Shown piece after piece: positions 19,946-30,271 of a stretch of DNA of 40,282 bases. Each line of letters opens with the position of its first letter. Position 1 is the stretch's first letter. Made by a program: the position numbers and the translations under genes. Source of the stretch: a virus; IMG/VR virus record IMGVR_UViG_3300044732_000369, positions 1 to 40,282 of that record; one strand, given 5' to 3'. The notes under the pieces are model-generated. The model did no database searches. It was given only the letters and a program-made list of their open reading frames with translations, and was not told where the DNA came from.

Positions 19946-21838
19946 GTGGCTGCTAGGACAGGTGCATTGCACCATACGGTAATTAAGCAGAATGAGGACC
20001 AAGCGAAATTTCTGGCTTCTGTAGCGTCAGGTGTATCAGAACACGCTGCGCTGGGTATAGTAGGTCGTAAACCTGCTGCCTTAAAGACGTGGCTTCGGGA
20101 CCCTAAGTTTGCTATGAAACTTGAGGATGCGCGGGGCGAGTCTAATGCCCTTATGACCGAGACTCTGGTTAATGGCAAGAAGATTGACTTCGCCACCTTC
20201 TCCAAAGAGTTCCTGGGATCTGAGGTGTTTCCGCACCATCAGTCTTGGATCGACGTTTTAGAGGGGCGCGAACCGTCCTGGCTCCACCCGTCTATGACTT
20301 TTGAGCCAAGCAATCGCCGCCGTATGTTAATCAACGTACCGCCCGAACATGCTAAGTCTACGGTTTTAACGGTTGGCTACGCCACCTACCGTATTGCTAT
20401 GGATCCTAACATCCGCATCGTTATCGTTTCCCAAACCCAGACCCGTGCCAAGGAATTCTTGTATTCCATCAAACAACGTCTGACAGAAGACAACTGGGCT
20501 AAACTCCAAGGTGTCTATGGACCAGCCGGTGGCTGGAAGGAAACCGCAGATCAATGGACTGCCGACCGTATCTACTTGGAACGTTCATCTGGCGAGAAGG
20601 ACCCAACCGTCCAAGCCATTGGTATGGGGCAACAGATTTACGGTACTCGCGCAGACCTGATTATTTTGGACGACGTGGTCACTACTACCAACGCCCACGA
20701 ATGGGAGAAGCAACTCAACTGGTTGCAAAAGATGGTTATTACCCGTGTCGGTGCAACCGGTATGCTCATTATTGCAGGGACGCGAGTTTCCTCTGTAGAC
20801 CTCTACAAGGAGGTCCGTAACCCAGATAACTGGTCTGGTGACAAATCCCCCTTTACTTATTTGGCTATGCCAGCAGTTCTAGAGTTCGCTGATAAAAAAG
20901 AAAACTGGAAGACGCTCTGGCCCATCTCCGATCGTGTATGGGATGGCGCGGATCCAGATAACGAAGATGACTCAGAACTTTTAGTACAGGACGAAAATGG
21001 ATACTACCCTAAATGGGATGGAAAACGCCTCTTCCAACGACGCAGTGAGGTTAACCCATCTACATGGGCTCTCGTATACCAGCAGCAAGATGTCGAAGAA
21101 GACGCGATCTTTCCCCCTGCGCTTGTTAACTCCTGTGTTAACCGGATGCGCAAGCCTGGTCCTCTCAATATGGGCGCGCCTGGACATCCATCGGGAGGAC
21201 AATGGGTAACCATCCTGGGCTTTGACCCTGCTATGGCAGGTCATGCTGCTATGGTTGCTTATGCCATAGAGCGTGAGTCCGGGGAGCGTATGGTTCTAGA
21301 CGTGCATAACATGGCTGATCCAACCCCTCAAAAGATTAGAGCACTCATGGAAGACTGGGTGCTTAAGTTTAGACCTATAGAATTACGCGTTGAAATCAAC
21401 GCACACCAGAAAGCCTATTCCCTAGACGAGGATCTGCGGATGTGGATGGCTAATCGTGGTGTACAGATGAGAGAACACTTCACCGGTAAGAATAAGTGGG
21501 ATGTTAGTTTCGGTGTGGCTTCCATGTCGAATCTCTTCGGTACAATGCGCGATGGCAAATTCATTGGGGGTAATCTAATTACCCTACCGGATGCAAGTAA
21601 CGAGCATATCAAGGCTCTTATAAACCAGTTAATTACCTGGAAACCAGATACCAAGAACAAGACTGACGTAGTTATGGCTCTTTGGTTCTGTGAGATCAGG
21701 GCTAAGGAACTGGTTCAAAGCAGCATGAATCGAGTTCATCACATGAACTCAAGGTATGCAACTAGAAAAAATATGTCCCAGCGAGCAGTTATTGATTTAG
21801 ATGAACTTGCTGCAGATCAACAAGTAATTTATATTTAG
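19946..21838 (+). CDS. terL: Terminase large subunit with N-terminal HTH
   Basis: A 631-aa packaging motor. I chose GTG 19946 (MAARTGALHHTVIKQ) with AGGA upstream; the frame opens at 19892 but those 18 residues are Cys/Val-rich and unlikely. Residues about 12-65 (QAKFLASVASGVSEHAALGI, then VGRKPAALKTWLRDP) resemble the HTH of small terminase subunits. The ATPase has PPEHAKST (Walker A, about 131-138) and DLIILDDV (Walker B, about 236-243). The RNase-H-like nuclease begins near GFDPAMAG (about 425), with later acidic residues (VEINAHQ, KTDVVMAL). No separate small terminase gene is seen; the N-terminal domain may replace it. Confidence 0.93.
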   Translation: MAARTGALHHTVIKQNEDQAKFLASVASGVSEHAALGIVGRKPAALKTWLRDPKFAMKLEDARGESNALMTETLVNGKKIDFATFSKEFLGSEVFPHHQSWIDVLEGREPSWLHPSMTFEPSNRRRMLINVPPEHAKSTVLTVGYATYRIAMDPNIRIVIVSQTQTRAKEFLYSIKQRLTEDNWAKLQGVYGPAGGWKETADQWTADRIYLERSSGEKDPTVQAIGMGQQIYGTRADLIILDDVVTTTNAHEWEKQLNWLQKMVITRVGATGMLIIAGTRVSSVDLYKEVRNPDNWSGDKSPFTYLAMPAVLEFADKKENWKTLWPISDRVWDGADPDNEDDSELLVQDENGYYPKWDGKRLFQRRSEVNPSTWALVYQQQDVEEDAIFPPALVNSCVNRMRKPGPLNMGAPGHPSGGQWVTILGFDPAMAGHAAMVAYAIERESGERMVLDVHNMADPTPQKIRALMEDWVLKFRPIELRVEINAHQKAYSLDEDLRMWMANRGVQMREHFTGKNKWDVSFGVASMSNLFGTMRDGKFIGGNLITLPDASNEHIKALINQLITWKPDTKNKTDVVMALWFCEIRAKELVQSSMNRVHHMNSRYATRKNMSQRAVIDLDELAADQQVIYI

Positions 21839-21845
21839 GAATAAT

Positions 21846-23600
21846 ATGACTTTGTCAATCGACCAAATTAACGACAAGGTTAACATCCTTACACAACGCA
21901 ACGCTGCACGCGATGCACGTATGCGGGATGTTACCGAAGTACGTCGTGGTAACATGGAAGCAGTCTACCCAGACATGTTCCCTGAAGGCTTATCCAAGCC
22001 TATGATTGCAAACTTTGTGGACGTTGCAGCCCGTGATATTGCAGAAGTGCTAGCCCCACTACCTTCCGTTAACTGCTCATCCATTAATAGCAAGTCAGAG
22101 AAGTCAAAGAAAATTGCTGACAATCGTTCAATGATTGCCAACAACTACATTCAATTCTCTAAGTTGCAAACACAGATGTACACTGGTGCAGACTGGTATA
22201 ATACTTATGCCTTTTTGCCCATTGTAGTTGAGCCTGATTTCCAGGCTAGAATGCCACGCATCCGCATAGAAAACCCTATGGGTGCTTACCCTGAATATGA
22301 CCGCTATGGGCGATGCATTTCATTCACAAAGAAGTATTACAAAACGTTGGGAGAGTTAGCAAACGAGTTCCCAGAATACGAGACCCGTATTATTGGTAAA
22401 CTCGGACGTGACATGGAGAACATGAACACGTTGCTTGAATTGGTGCGATACGAAGACGCAGACCAAATCGTACTCTTCCTACCGCAGCGCGATAATCTTG
22501 TGCTGCGTAGCACGAGAAACCCACTAGGAAAAGTTTCCGTCGCAATTGCTCGCCGTCCAGGAATTGACTTGGATGATCCGAGAGGTCAGTTCGATGATGT
22601 ACTTTGGGTTCAAATCGCTCGTGCTAGATTTTCTTTGCTCGCTATGGAAGCAGCAGAAAAGTCTGTACAGGCTCCTATGGTTGTACCACAGGATCTACAA
22701 GAATTTACATTTGGTCCAGATGCCGTACTTCGTACGTCCAACCCACAGGGTGTACGTCGTGTAGGACTAGAATTACCACCAGCAGCATTCCAAGAACAAC
22801 AAGTTCTTGAGCAAGAAATGCGTATGGGTTCACGCTACCCTGAAGGTCGCTCCGGTCAGATTGATGCAAGCATCATTACTGGTTCTGGTGTTCAAGCACT
22901 TCTTGGTGGCTTTGATACTCAAATCAAGGCTGGACAAATGATTCTGGCTGAAGCCTTTGAGCATGTTATTAAACTATGCTTTGAGATGGATGAGAAACTA
23001 TTCCCAGGTGAGAAGAAGCAAAACGGTGTATTCCAAGGTGCTCCATACGAACTATCGTATGCACCAGAAAAAGACATTGCCGGACAGTACGAAGTTCAAG
23101 TACGCTACGGATTGATGGCTGGTCTTGATCCATCACGTGCACTTATCTTTTCTCTACAGGCTTTGCAAGCCAATCTAGTTTCTAAAGACTTTATCATGCA
23201 AGAACTGCCATGGAACATGAACGTTTCACGCGAGCAGGAACGCATTGATATAGAGCGGATGCGCGATTCACTATCGGCATCTCTTGCTGCTACAGCCCAA
23301 GCAATCCCGCAGATGGCATCACAGGGTCAGGATCCTTCTGCTATTATTTCAAAGATTGCTCAGACTATCAAAAAGCGTCGCGAGGGCTTATCTATCGAAG
23401 AGGCTGTTGCTCAGGCGTTCCCTGCGCCTGAACCAGTTGAGCAAACTCCAGCACCAACAATGAGTGAATCATTAGGTGCAGTACCTGCTCCACCTCAACC
23501 ACAAGTGCCACCAGCGGCTCCAGAAGCAGCAATGCAGTCACAGCCACCACAGGCTCCTCCAACTGATGTAGCATCAATCCTTGCTCAGATCGGTGGATAA
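21846..23600 (+). CDS. Portal protein
   Basis: A 584-aa protein that follows terminase directly. The start is helical. VDVAARDIAEVLAPLPSVNC and the wing region with PMGAYPEYDRYGRCISF match portal proteins of short- and long-tailed actinophages. A long helix near 280-350 (QQVLEQEMRMGSRYPEGRSG, then QIDASIITGSGVQALLGGFD) fits the stem and crown. The last 80 residues are Pro/Gln/Ala-rich and disordered. It forms the dodecameric gate on which terminase docks. Its length is in the usual range. Confidence 0.85.
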   Translation: MTLSIDQINDKVNILTQRNAARDARMRDVTEVRRGNMEAVYPDMFPEGLSKPMIANFVDVAARDIAEVLAPLPSVNCSSINSKSEKSKKIADNRSMIANNYIQFSKLQTQMYTGADWYNTYAFLPIVVEPDFQARMPRIRIENPMGAYPEYDRYGRCISFTKKYYKTLGELANEFPEYETRIIGKLGRDMENMNTLLELVRYEDADQIVLFLPQRDNLVLRSTRNPLGKVSVAIARRPGIDLDDPRGQFDDVLWVQIARARFSLLAMEAAEKSVQAPMVVPQDLQEFTFGPDAVLRTSNPQGVRRVGLELPPAAFQEQQVLEQEMRMGSRYPEGRSGQIDASIITGSGVQALLGGFDTQIKAGQMILAEAFEHVIKLCFEMDEKLFPGEKKQNGVFQGAPYELSYAPEKDIAGQYEVQVRYGLMAGLDPSRALIFSLQALQANLVSKDFIMQELPWNMNVSREQERIDIERMRDSLSASLAATAQAIPQMASQGQDPSAIISKIAQTIKKRREGLSIEEAVAQAFPAPEPVEQTPAPTMSESLGAVPAPPQPQVPPAAPEAAMQSQPPQAPPTDVASILAQIGG

Positions 23601-24118
23601 TGACTACGATCATTGCTGTACAAAACAGCAAGGGTTTTGTCTTTGCTGCTGATGCACAAGTAACTGATACTGAACGACCATACATGCATAAAAGCATGAA
23701 GAAGGTTGTTGAAGTTAATGGTTATGTTATGGCTGGTGCAGGTAACTCACGATGCTGTGATGTTATTCTATTTGGTTGGAAACCACCAGTATACGATGGA
23801 ACAGAACCTTATACCTTTATGGTATCAAAGTTTATTCCAGAGATGCGCAAGCAACATGAAGATGCTGGTATAACTCTCAAGGAAGACGAAGACTTTGTTT
23901 TCCTAGTTGGTTTTGATGGAAGAGTATTTCACATTGCTGGTAACTATGCAGTGCTAGAAACAAATACTGGTTTATATGGCATAGGAACCGGAGCAGCATA
24001 TGCACTTGGTGCTTTAGCCCAAGGTGCAACAATCCAAGAAGCAATGAAAGTTGCTAAAAAATTTGATATTAATACTGGCGGAAGAGTCCAGATAGTTGAA
24101 AGAGGTTACCATGGCTAG
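23600..24118 (+). CDS. Proteasome/HslV-like Ntn hydrolase, putative capsid maturation protease
   Basis: A 172-aa protein starting ATG then Thr-Thr; removal of Met would expose the catalytic Thr. Counting from that Thr1, Asp17 (FAADAQV) and Lys33 (KSMKK) fall exactly at the catalytic positions of proteasome beta and HslV subunits. MAGAGNSRC matches the conserved Gly turn near 45-47 and YGIGTGAAYALGAL the later G-(S/T)-G turn. The gene starts on the portal stop (TAATG) and lies where phages normally encode the prohead protease. I infer that it cuts scaffold or other head proteins; no ClpP- or U9-type protease is seen. Confidence 0.78.
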   Translation: MTTIIAVQNSKGFVFAADAQVTDTERPYMHKSMKKVVEVNGYVMAGAGNSRCCDVILFGWKPPVYDGTEPYTFMVSKFIPEMRKQHEDAGITLKEDEDFVFLVGFDGRVFHIAGNYAVLETNTGLYGIGTGAAYALGALAQGATIQEAMKVAKKFDINTGGRVQIVERGYHG

Positions 24119-24539
24119 AGGCGGAGCACGTCCATACCGGACAACAAGCCAAGAAAAGGCTGTATCAGGTCCAGGTAAACTATCAGAACGTACAGACATG
24201 GTTCCATCAGGTGGAGCATACGGTGACCGTAAGCGCATTGAAGAACAAATGGCAGGTGCACCAATGTCTAAGGGTACATCAACACCAAAGATGCAGGCAC
24301 AATCTGCCCCAGCACAAAAGATAACCTCGCTATTTGATCCAACAAATAATCCGGATCAACCAGTTACTGATGGTGTCCCTGTAGGTCCTGGCTATTCGCC
24401 ACCACCTCCTGTAAACCCACAGTATGCAATGGTCGCTAAATATATGGACCAACTAGAAACTATGGCAGCAGATCCATCTGCTCCTGATACATTCAAAACT
24501 TTTGTAACATACGTTCGTCAAGAAGCATCTAAGGCTTAA
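24111..24539 (+). CDS. Hypothetical disordered protein next to protease
   Basis: A 142-aa protein with ATG 24111 (MARGGARPYRTTSQEK), overlapping the protease stop by 8 bases; an ATG at 24096 is less likely. The first 100 residues are low in order (Gly, Pro, Ser, Lys), with DPTNNPDQPVTDGVPVGPGY. The last 40 form a helix (YAMVAKYMDQLETMAADPSA). It could be a capsid-assembly accessory or an internal head protein. The function is unknown. Confidence 0.55.
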   Translation: MARGGARPYRTTSQEKAVSGPGKLSERTDMVPSGGAYGDRKRIEEQMAGAPMSKGTSTPKMQAQSAPAQKITSLFDPTNNPDQPVTDGVPVGPGYSPPPPVNPQYAMVAKYMDQLETMAADPSAPDTFKTFVTYVRQEASKA

Positions 24540-24542
24540 TTT

Positions 24543-24710
24543 ATGATTTTGGCTCGCAACATTGCAGCATTTACCAATATGTTTGGTTTGAAGAACGCTG
24601 ATGTTGTCATGCCGTTTTCCTTGGTTAACTGGGAAACTGAAGATGACCGCGATCAGTTCCTAACAGAACTTTTAGTAATGAACAACGGCTATAAGGTTGG
24701 TGACGAGTAA
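24543..24710 (+). CDS. 55-aa hypothetical protein
   Basis: The protein starts MILARNIAAFTNMFGLKNAD and ends LVMNNGYKVGDE. The stop shares TAATG with the start of the giant gene. The sequence suggests a small compact alpha/beta fold with an acidic segment (NWETEDDRDQFLTEL). It fills the only gap in this stretch, and the coupling supports a real gene. Confidence 0.65.
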   Translation: MILARNIAAFTNMFGLKNADVVMPFSLVNWETEDDRDQFLTELLVMNNGYKVGDE

Positions 24711-27700
24711 TGGCACTAATCGGTCGAGATAGCATTTTTGAAAACATTAAGTCTAATGTTGAATCAAATACTGCTGATTTAATTACTCGTATTGCAAATA
24801 CAACTGTTGGTGAAAAAACATTTGGCGTATTAGAGCGTGCGGCTGAGCCGTACCGTGATACCGTAGCACCAAATCTAACTGCTGCAATAATGATTGCAAA
24901 CAAGAATTATCAGAATCAGAACAAAGATAAATCACTAACTGAGTTATTTGACTACGCAAAGAAAGATGCTGTAGCATCATCTCAGGAGTATTACGACAAT
25001 GATCCGTCTCAAGCATGGCGACGTAAGATTTCTCCAGGACGTGCGCTTGTTGCACTTATTGGTGATGTAAAGTCTGGAACACAGGCTACAGATAAAATTG
25101 ACTGGGCTAATGCTAGTTCAGTAGAATCTGTATTTACTTCTGGTTCTGCACAGTTTTACTCCGGTCTTGGTGACATTGGCTTTAATTTACTTGATCCTTT
25201 ATTTGCTGTAGCAAAGGCTGGTAAGGTTGCTAAGTTAGAAGCACTTAACCGACCACTTACTCCAGGTGGAGTAGTAAAGGCTAAAGTTAATACTGGTCGC
25301 ATGGATACTCTTGTTGATGACTTGAACAAAGCAGCAGCAAATAAGCCAAGTCCAATTAAACCACTCTTTGACTTAATTGATACCGGTGATGTTCTTGCTG
25401 TACAAAGTTATGGATTTGTAAGTCGCTCAAGTAATCCTAATAAACTTGCTCAGGCTCTGATTGATGCCAATCAACTTGGTGGTCGTCAACTCTCTGCTGA
25501 AGTAGCAAAGATTGCAATTGGTGACACTGCATCATTTGCTGCATTGACTCGTAAGTACCCACAGTTGACTGCACAAATGAATGCTGTTACTGGACGTATT
25601 GACTTTATTGAAAATCAAATTAAAACTATTCAAGATACAATTCAACCAGTTCCAACTAAGCGTGGAAAATTAACTGTTGAAGAGATCAAAAATATTGAGG
25701 CGTTTAATAAGCAGGCTAATGCTGACATTAAGCAACTTAAAAAAGAAAAGAAAACTTTAGAGAAAAAAGAACTTAGACCACTTGAAAAGCAAGAAGCCTT
25801 TCAAAGTAGAGTTGGTGCAGTTCCTTTAACTCCAGAAGAGTCAGCAGTTCTTGCACGTGAAGGTGGACAGCAGACTGTATTTCAATCTGCAACTACATCC
25901 ACTTGGTCTCGTTCCGAGTTTATTGAAGAACGTCGTGCTCGCGCAGCAGCACTAAACTCTCGTGGTTTCTGGAATGATTTTGGTGAAGACACTCCAGCAT
26001 ATGCAAATGAAATGTTTAACGCTACAAAGGCTGAAGCACGATTCATTCGCGTAGTGGATTGGTTTAGTCCTAGTGGTAAACTACATGAAACTCCTGCTGG
26101 TATTGCTATCATTGATGGTATACCCGGACACTTTAGTCAGCAAGAAGTAGACTCACGTATTCGTGCTGCAGTTCGCAAGGGTGACATGTCTGTTGCTGAG
26201 GCAAAAAGATTATCACAACTTTATTCAACAAAGAACTACTCTTCAGAGCGTTTTCAATTTCTTGACAAACTTGAAGAAAGAAGTTTTGTTGGAATTCTAA
26301 GAAAGCAATTCCCTCAGTTTACTGAAAAGTTTACAAAAGAACAAAATGAACTGCTTTACCAAGTTGTTCGTAGCATGTTGGAAACTACACGTGCTAAGCG
26401 TCGTGAGCAAATTGGCGATATCATTGATAAGAACTACACAATGGTTGATACGCGAACCGGTAAACTTGTAGTTAGCAGTCATATCAGGAATCTTGTTGAG
26501 CAGGGCGCAAAGCGCATAGCAGAAAAAGAAGGTGCACCTGAAGTAACAAAGACTCACATTAAACTTGCAGAAAAAGCATTACGTGAGAACCCATCTTTAA
26601 CTTCACAGATTCCTAATACTCACTTTTCTACAGATTTGAATGAAGTTGCTTCAATTGTAAAAGAAAATCCTTTCTTGTTCCAGGACATCATGCGCCGTGT
26701 TGCAGATGGTGACGTAGAAGTTCTTGCTCAGGTACGTAAGTACAATGAAGGAGCAATACAAAGCACACCTTCTGGTATTACACTTCCTTTTGAGGCTGCT
26801 GGTGCAGTAGGAAAGCAAGGATACGATAAGGTAGTTAACGCATTAGATACATTCTACACGTTTGTATGGAAACCAACTACACTGCTTAGCCTTAAGTACA
26901 CAACACGTAACGTATTTGAAGGATATCTTCGCGTTGCTGCGTCTATGGTTGACATGAATTCCGCATACGGCTTTGGCTGGAGCGAAATGATTCGTGGATT
27001 CAATGCAGGTAAACTGACTGGCGCAATGAGCGCAGTAGAAAACATCATAGAACGTAGTCAAGCAAGGTCTGCTAGTGGTAAGTTTAATGATCTAAACAAT
27101 GAACTAGTTATTTCAGACGCAAAGATCTACACTTCTGTTGGTCCTTTAACTAAAGATGGTAAGAAGATTGCAGGAAAAGCAATCACAGATACCCGTAAGG
27201 CTGCAGACAAGGGTGTATTTAAGGCAAACGATGGTTTGTCTATGACTATTGCTGTTGTTGAAGGTAGATTCAGAGCGGTAAATAAGATTGCTGAAGGCAA
27301 TGCCCCATCACCTGCAGCCCTAGAGATTAACTCCATCTACAATGGACTACGTGATAAGATTGTTAGTGGTCAGCCTGGTGGAGATTTCCTTCCGGTACTA
27401 TTTGATCAAGATTTTAGATCAGCAACCGCAAGATTAATTCAGTTAGATCCAGAAGATGGTTATGCAGCACTAAAGTATCTAGATGATATTATTGAGGAAG
27501 CATTTCAGAAGATTAACAAAGTTAATACTTCAAAATCTGGACCAATAATGAAGACTCACAAAGAAGAACTATCATTCTTCCTAGATAGAGTAAAGATTCA
27601 TACTGCTCACCTTCGTACTTTCCTTGATGAAAGAAACGCTATTGGTGGAAAAATTGCTGAAGCATCTGGTAAAATAAAGCCAAGCATTAAGCGTAGTTTT

Positions 27701-30253
27701 GAAGAAGATCTTACACTACCTGGTGGTGCAAAAATTGGTGGTGCTCTTTCCGGTAAGTCCGGTGAGGCTATGCGTGGATCAACTAGTGCTAATAACTCTA
27801 GCATCCGTCTACTTGATAGAGACATTCGTTTAACTGGTGCTCACATTCTAAAGAGCGGTAATCGCAGTGCACCTATCGATATTGATAGTTCTATGTGGGC
27901 TTCTGCTCATGCTGAGTACATTAACAGTGTAGTTATGAATGATGTCGTTGCTAGAAAAGCAGTTGATATGTTTGCCAATGGATCAAGCATCCAGGCAGTT
28001 CAAGCAGAACTGCATCGCTTCGTAAAGAGTAACGATAAAGATGCTCTTATCTGGAAAAAAGAACGCAAGGTTGACTACGAAAATCGCAATGAAAGAGTTC
28101 CAACAAGTTGGAATGATGAAGTTGATGCTATCATCGAAGGTCAGGTTCTTTTATACCTACGTCCGGTAGATGCATTTGGCGATGAGTTAATGATCAAGGC
28201 ATCACGAGGCGAACTTACTGCTGCGGATTCATCTAACATTCCGATGTCATTACGTGAACGAGTTCAAGGTGATACCGCAATTACTGCATTAAATGCAGCA
28301 TCAATGGGTAAGAACATTGTTCGTACAATCTTCCACTTTATTGGAACCTTGCCAGAAGATCACTTGATTCGTCATCCATTCTACAACATGGTATACACTA
28401 GCGAAGCAAATCGTCTAGCAAAGATGCTTGATGTTCAAGGTAAAGATCCTGGTGAATATGTAGCACAGATTCGCTACAATGCTAGTTCTCGCGCATACAA
28501 AGAACTTATGCAGCGCATGTACAGCGTTGAGCGATACACTGATCTTGCAACTTTGATGCGTTTCGTAGCACCATTCTACATGGCTCATCAGAACTCTAGT
28601 CGTTTCTGGTTAGGTACATCTATCCGTAACCCTGAAGTTGCTATTGCTCTTGCTAAGTTATACAATGCACCATTCCGTGGTGGATTCGTAGAGGATGAGA
28701 ACGGTAATAGTGTATCATGGAGCAATCCTTGGACATCATCACGTAACCTTGCTATTGTAAAGATTGATTCATTGCCTATCAGCAAGAATCTAAAGAACAA
28801 GATTAAAGAATCTACCGGTCAAGACTTTATTGGTTTACCTCCAGGTCAAATGGATGTTATCACACAGGGTCAAGTTCCAATTGTACAAACTCTTGGTGGT
28901 CCAGTAGGTCAAGTTGGTGGCACATTATTCCTTGGTTGGTTGTCTGATAAGACTTATGAACCTGACAGCATACTTGGTAAAATGGGTATGAACGTAGATG
29001 ACTTCCAAAAGTACATGATGCCATACTACGAAAAGACTTATGGCGGTAGCGTAGCCAGTCAAGTAGGTTCTGCTATTAACCCACTAACAACAAACTCATG
29101 GATTCTATCTGGTCTATCTGCTGTATCAGAAGGCAAGATACCATTCCCAGAAGTAGAAGCACGTTTCCGTACGCGTAAAGAAGCAGCATACGATGCATTA
29201 GTTATTGAAAGTACGCTTAACGGTCAAAGCATTAGTCATGATAAACTATCTGAAATGGCTGACGAGCGCGCAAGAAACTCACTATACGTAGAAGCAGCGT
29301 TCTCATTCGGTGGTCCGGTTGTTGCTGGTAAACTAGGTAACGAGCAGTTCCGTCAATTGAATCAAGAATACACAATGCTACAAAAGCAGTATGGTGATCC
29401 TGATTCTGCGTCAATTGCATTTACAAAGATTATTGAAGAACGATACAATAACCCACGATATGTAGATTCTATTACTCGTGTAGTAACTACTCGTTCTGCA
29501 AGTAATAAGTTTGGTCTATGGGCTAACCCATTAACAAGCAATGCGTTAATGAAGAACAAAGCATTGGTAGAATCTATTGATGCTTCTTATCCAGACAACT
29601 CAATCATTGGGGTAATGTTTAATCAGGGCAATACTGCAACCGATTACAGCCCAATCGTTGATGACAACTACTTCTCTACAACAATTAATGGTAAGCCAAT
29701 TCGTCAGAAACTTACTAACGACGTAGAGCGTAGACGTACTCAGCAATACTCGCAGGCATGGGAAGCGTACATGAATGCAGTTGAGTTCATCGAAGATGAT
29801 GCTAAGACCCGTGGTATTCAAAAGGGAACAGATGTTTACAATGAATACTATGGTGCATGGAAGAAGCGTGCTGAAGATACTGTAGCAAAACAGTTCCCAT
29901 TGTGGGGGGATCGCAACAAGGGATTCACTCAAAATGAGTCTGATAATAATGTTAAGGTAATTGAACGTTTCTTAGCAGATGAAAAATACATGAGTACCGT
30001 TGGTAAAGATCTCGGTAGTGCACAAGCATTGAAACAATATGTTGAAGGCAGAGAAGTTATCATTGCTGAACTTGAAGCATGGAGAGCAGCAACCGGTACC
30101 AAGAGTATAGATGCAAAAACAAACGTATGGTTTGCTGACTGGAGAGATCGAATGGTTGATGAAATCATTAGACAACATCCAGAGTTCAAGCCAGTCTATA
30201 CTCGCTACTTACAAGATGATACATTCAATCAACTAGTGGATTACTCCTCGTAA
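24710..30253 (+). CDS. Giant virion protein, probable DNA-ejection/internal virion protein
   Basis: An 1847-aa protein, 14% of the genome. There is no signal peptide. It alternates helical, charged stretches (coiled coil about 290-370, KQLKKEKKTLEKKELRPLEK) with short hydrophobic segments (FVWKPTTLLSLKYTTRNVFE, about 715-735; TLMRFVAPFYMAHQNSSRFW, about 1285-1305; VGQVGGTLFLGWLSD). The FVAPFYxAxxN motif recurs in very large phage proteins of unknown role. No lysozyme or RNA-polymerase motif was recognised. Lying between portal and scaffold/capsid, with two smaller partners after it, it resembles internal virion/ejection modules of short-tailed phages. A tape measure is unlikely because no tail-tube genes accompany it. 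Confidence 0.6.
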   Translation: MALIGRDSIFENIKSNVESNTADLITRIANTTVGEKTFGVLERAAEPYRDTVAPNLTAAIMIANKNYQNQNKDKSLTELFDYAKKDAVASSQEYYDNDPSQAWRRKISPGRALVALIGDVKSGTQATDKIDWANASSVESVFTSGSAQFYSGLGDIGFNLLDPLFAVAKAGKVAKLEALNRPLTPGGVVKAKVNTGRMDTLVDDLNKAAANKPSPIKPLFDLIDTGDVLAVQSYGFVSRSSNPNKLAQALIDANQLGGRQLSAEVAKIAIGDTASFAALTRKYPQLTAQMNAVTGRIDFIENQIKTIQDTIQPVPTKRGKLTVEEIKNIEAFNKQANADIKQLKKEKKTLEKKELRPLEKQEAFQSRVGAVPLTPEESAVLAREGGQQTVFQSATTSTWSRSEFIEERRARAAALNSRGFWNDFGEDTPAYANEMFNATKAEARFIRVVDWFSPSGKLHETPAGIAIIDGIPGHFSQQEVDSRIRAAVRKGDMSVAEAKRLSQLYSTKNYSSERFQFLDKLEERSFVGILRKQFPQFTEKFTKEQNELLYQVVRSMLETTRAKRREQIGDIIDKNYTMVDTRTGKLVVSSHIRNLVEQGAKRIAEKEGAPEVTKTHIKLAEKALRENPSLTSQIPNTHFSTDLNEVASIVKENPFLFQDIMRRVADGDVEVLAQVRKYNEGAIQSTPSGITLPFEAAGAVGKQGYDKVVNALDTFYTFVWKPTTLLSLKYTTRNVFEGYLRVAASMVDMNSAYGFGWSEMIRGFNAGKLTGAMSAVENIIERSQARSASGKFNDLNNELVISDAKIYTSVGPLTKDGKKIAGKAITDTRKAADKGVFKANDGLSMTIAVVEGRFRAVNKIAEGNAPSPAALEINSIYNGLRDKIVSGQPGGDFLPVLFDQDFRSATARLIQLDPEDGYAALKYLDDIIEEAFQKINKVNTSKSGPIMKTHKEELSFFLDRVKIHTAHLRTFLDERNAIGGKIAEASGKIKPSIKRSFEEDLTLPGGAKIGGALSGKSGEAMRGSTSANNSSIRLLDRDIRLTGAHILKSGNRSAPIDIDSSMWASAHAEYINSVVMNDVVARKAVDMFANGSSIQAVQAELHRFVKSNDKDALIWKKERKVDYENRNERVPTSWNDEVDAIIEGQVLLYLRPVDAFGDELMIKASRGELTAADSSNIPMSLRERVQGDTAITALNAASMGKNIVRTIFHFIGTLPEDHLIRHPFYNMVYTSEANRLAKMLDVQGKDPGEYVAQIRYNASSRAYKELMQRMYSVERYTDLATLMRFVAPFYMAHQNSSRFWLGTSIRNPEVAIALAKLYNAPFRGGFVEDENGNSVSWSNPWTSSRNLAIVKIDSLPISKNLKNKIKESTGQDFIGLPPGQMDVITQGQVPIVQTLGGPVGQVGGTLFLGWLSDKTYEPDSILGKMGMNVDDFQKYMMPYYEKTYGGSVASQVGSAINPLTTNSWILSGLSAVSEGKIPFPEVEARFRTRKEAAYDALVIESTLNGQSISHDKLSEMADERARNSLYVEAAFSFGGPVVAGKLGNEQFRQLNQEYTMLQKQYGDPDSASIAFTKIIEERYNNPRYVDSITRVVTTRSASNKFGLWANPLTSNALMKNKALVESIDASYPDNSIIGVMFNQGNTATDYSPIVDDNYFSTTINGKPIRQKLTNDVERRRTQQYSQAWEAYMNAVEFIEDDAKTRGIQKGTDVYNEYYGAWKKRAEDTVAKQFPLWGDRNKGFTQNESDNNVKVIERFLADEKYMSTVGKDLGSAQALKQYVEGREVIIAELEAWRAATGTKSIDAKTNVWFADWRDRMVDEIIRQHPEFKPVYTRYLQDDTFNQLVDYSS

Positions 30254-30271
30254 ATTTAATAAGGAAAATTA

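Noticed and set aside
24710-30253. Tape measure protein
   Set aside because: No tail-tube, tail-assembly chaperone or baseplate genes are nearby, and the gene lies between portal and capsid.
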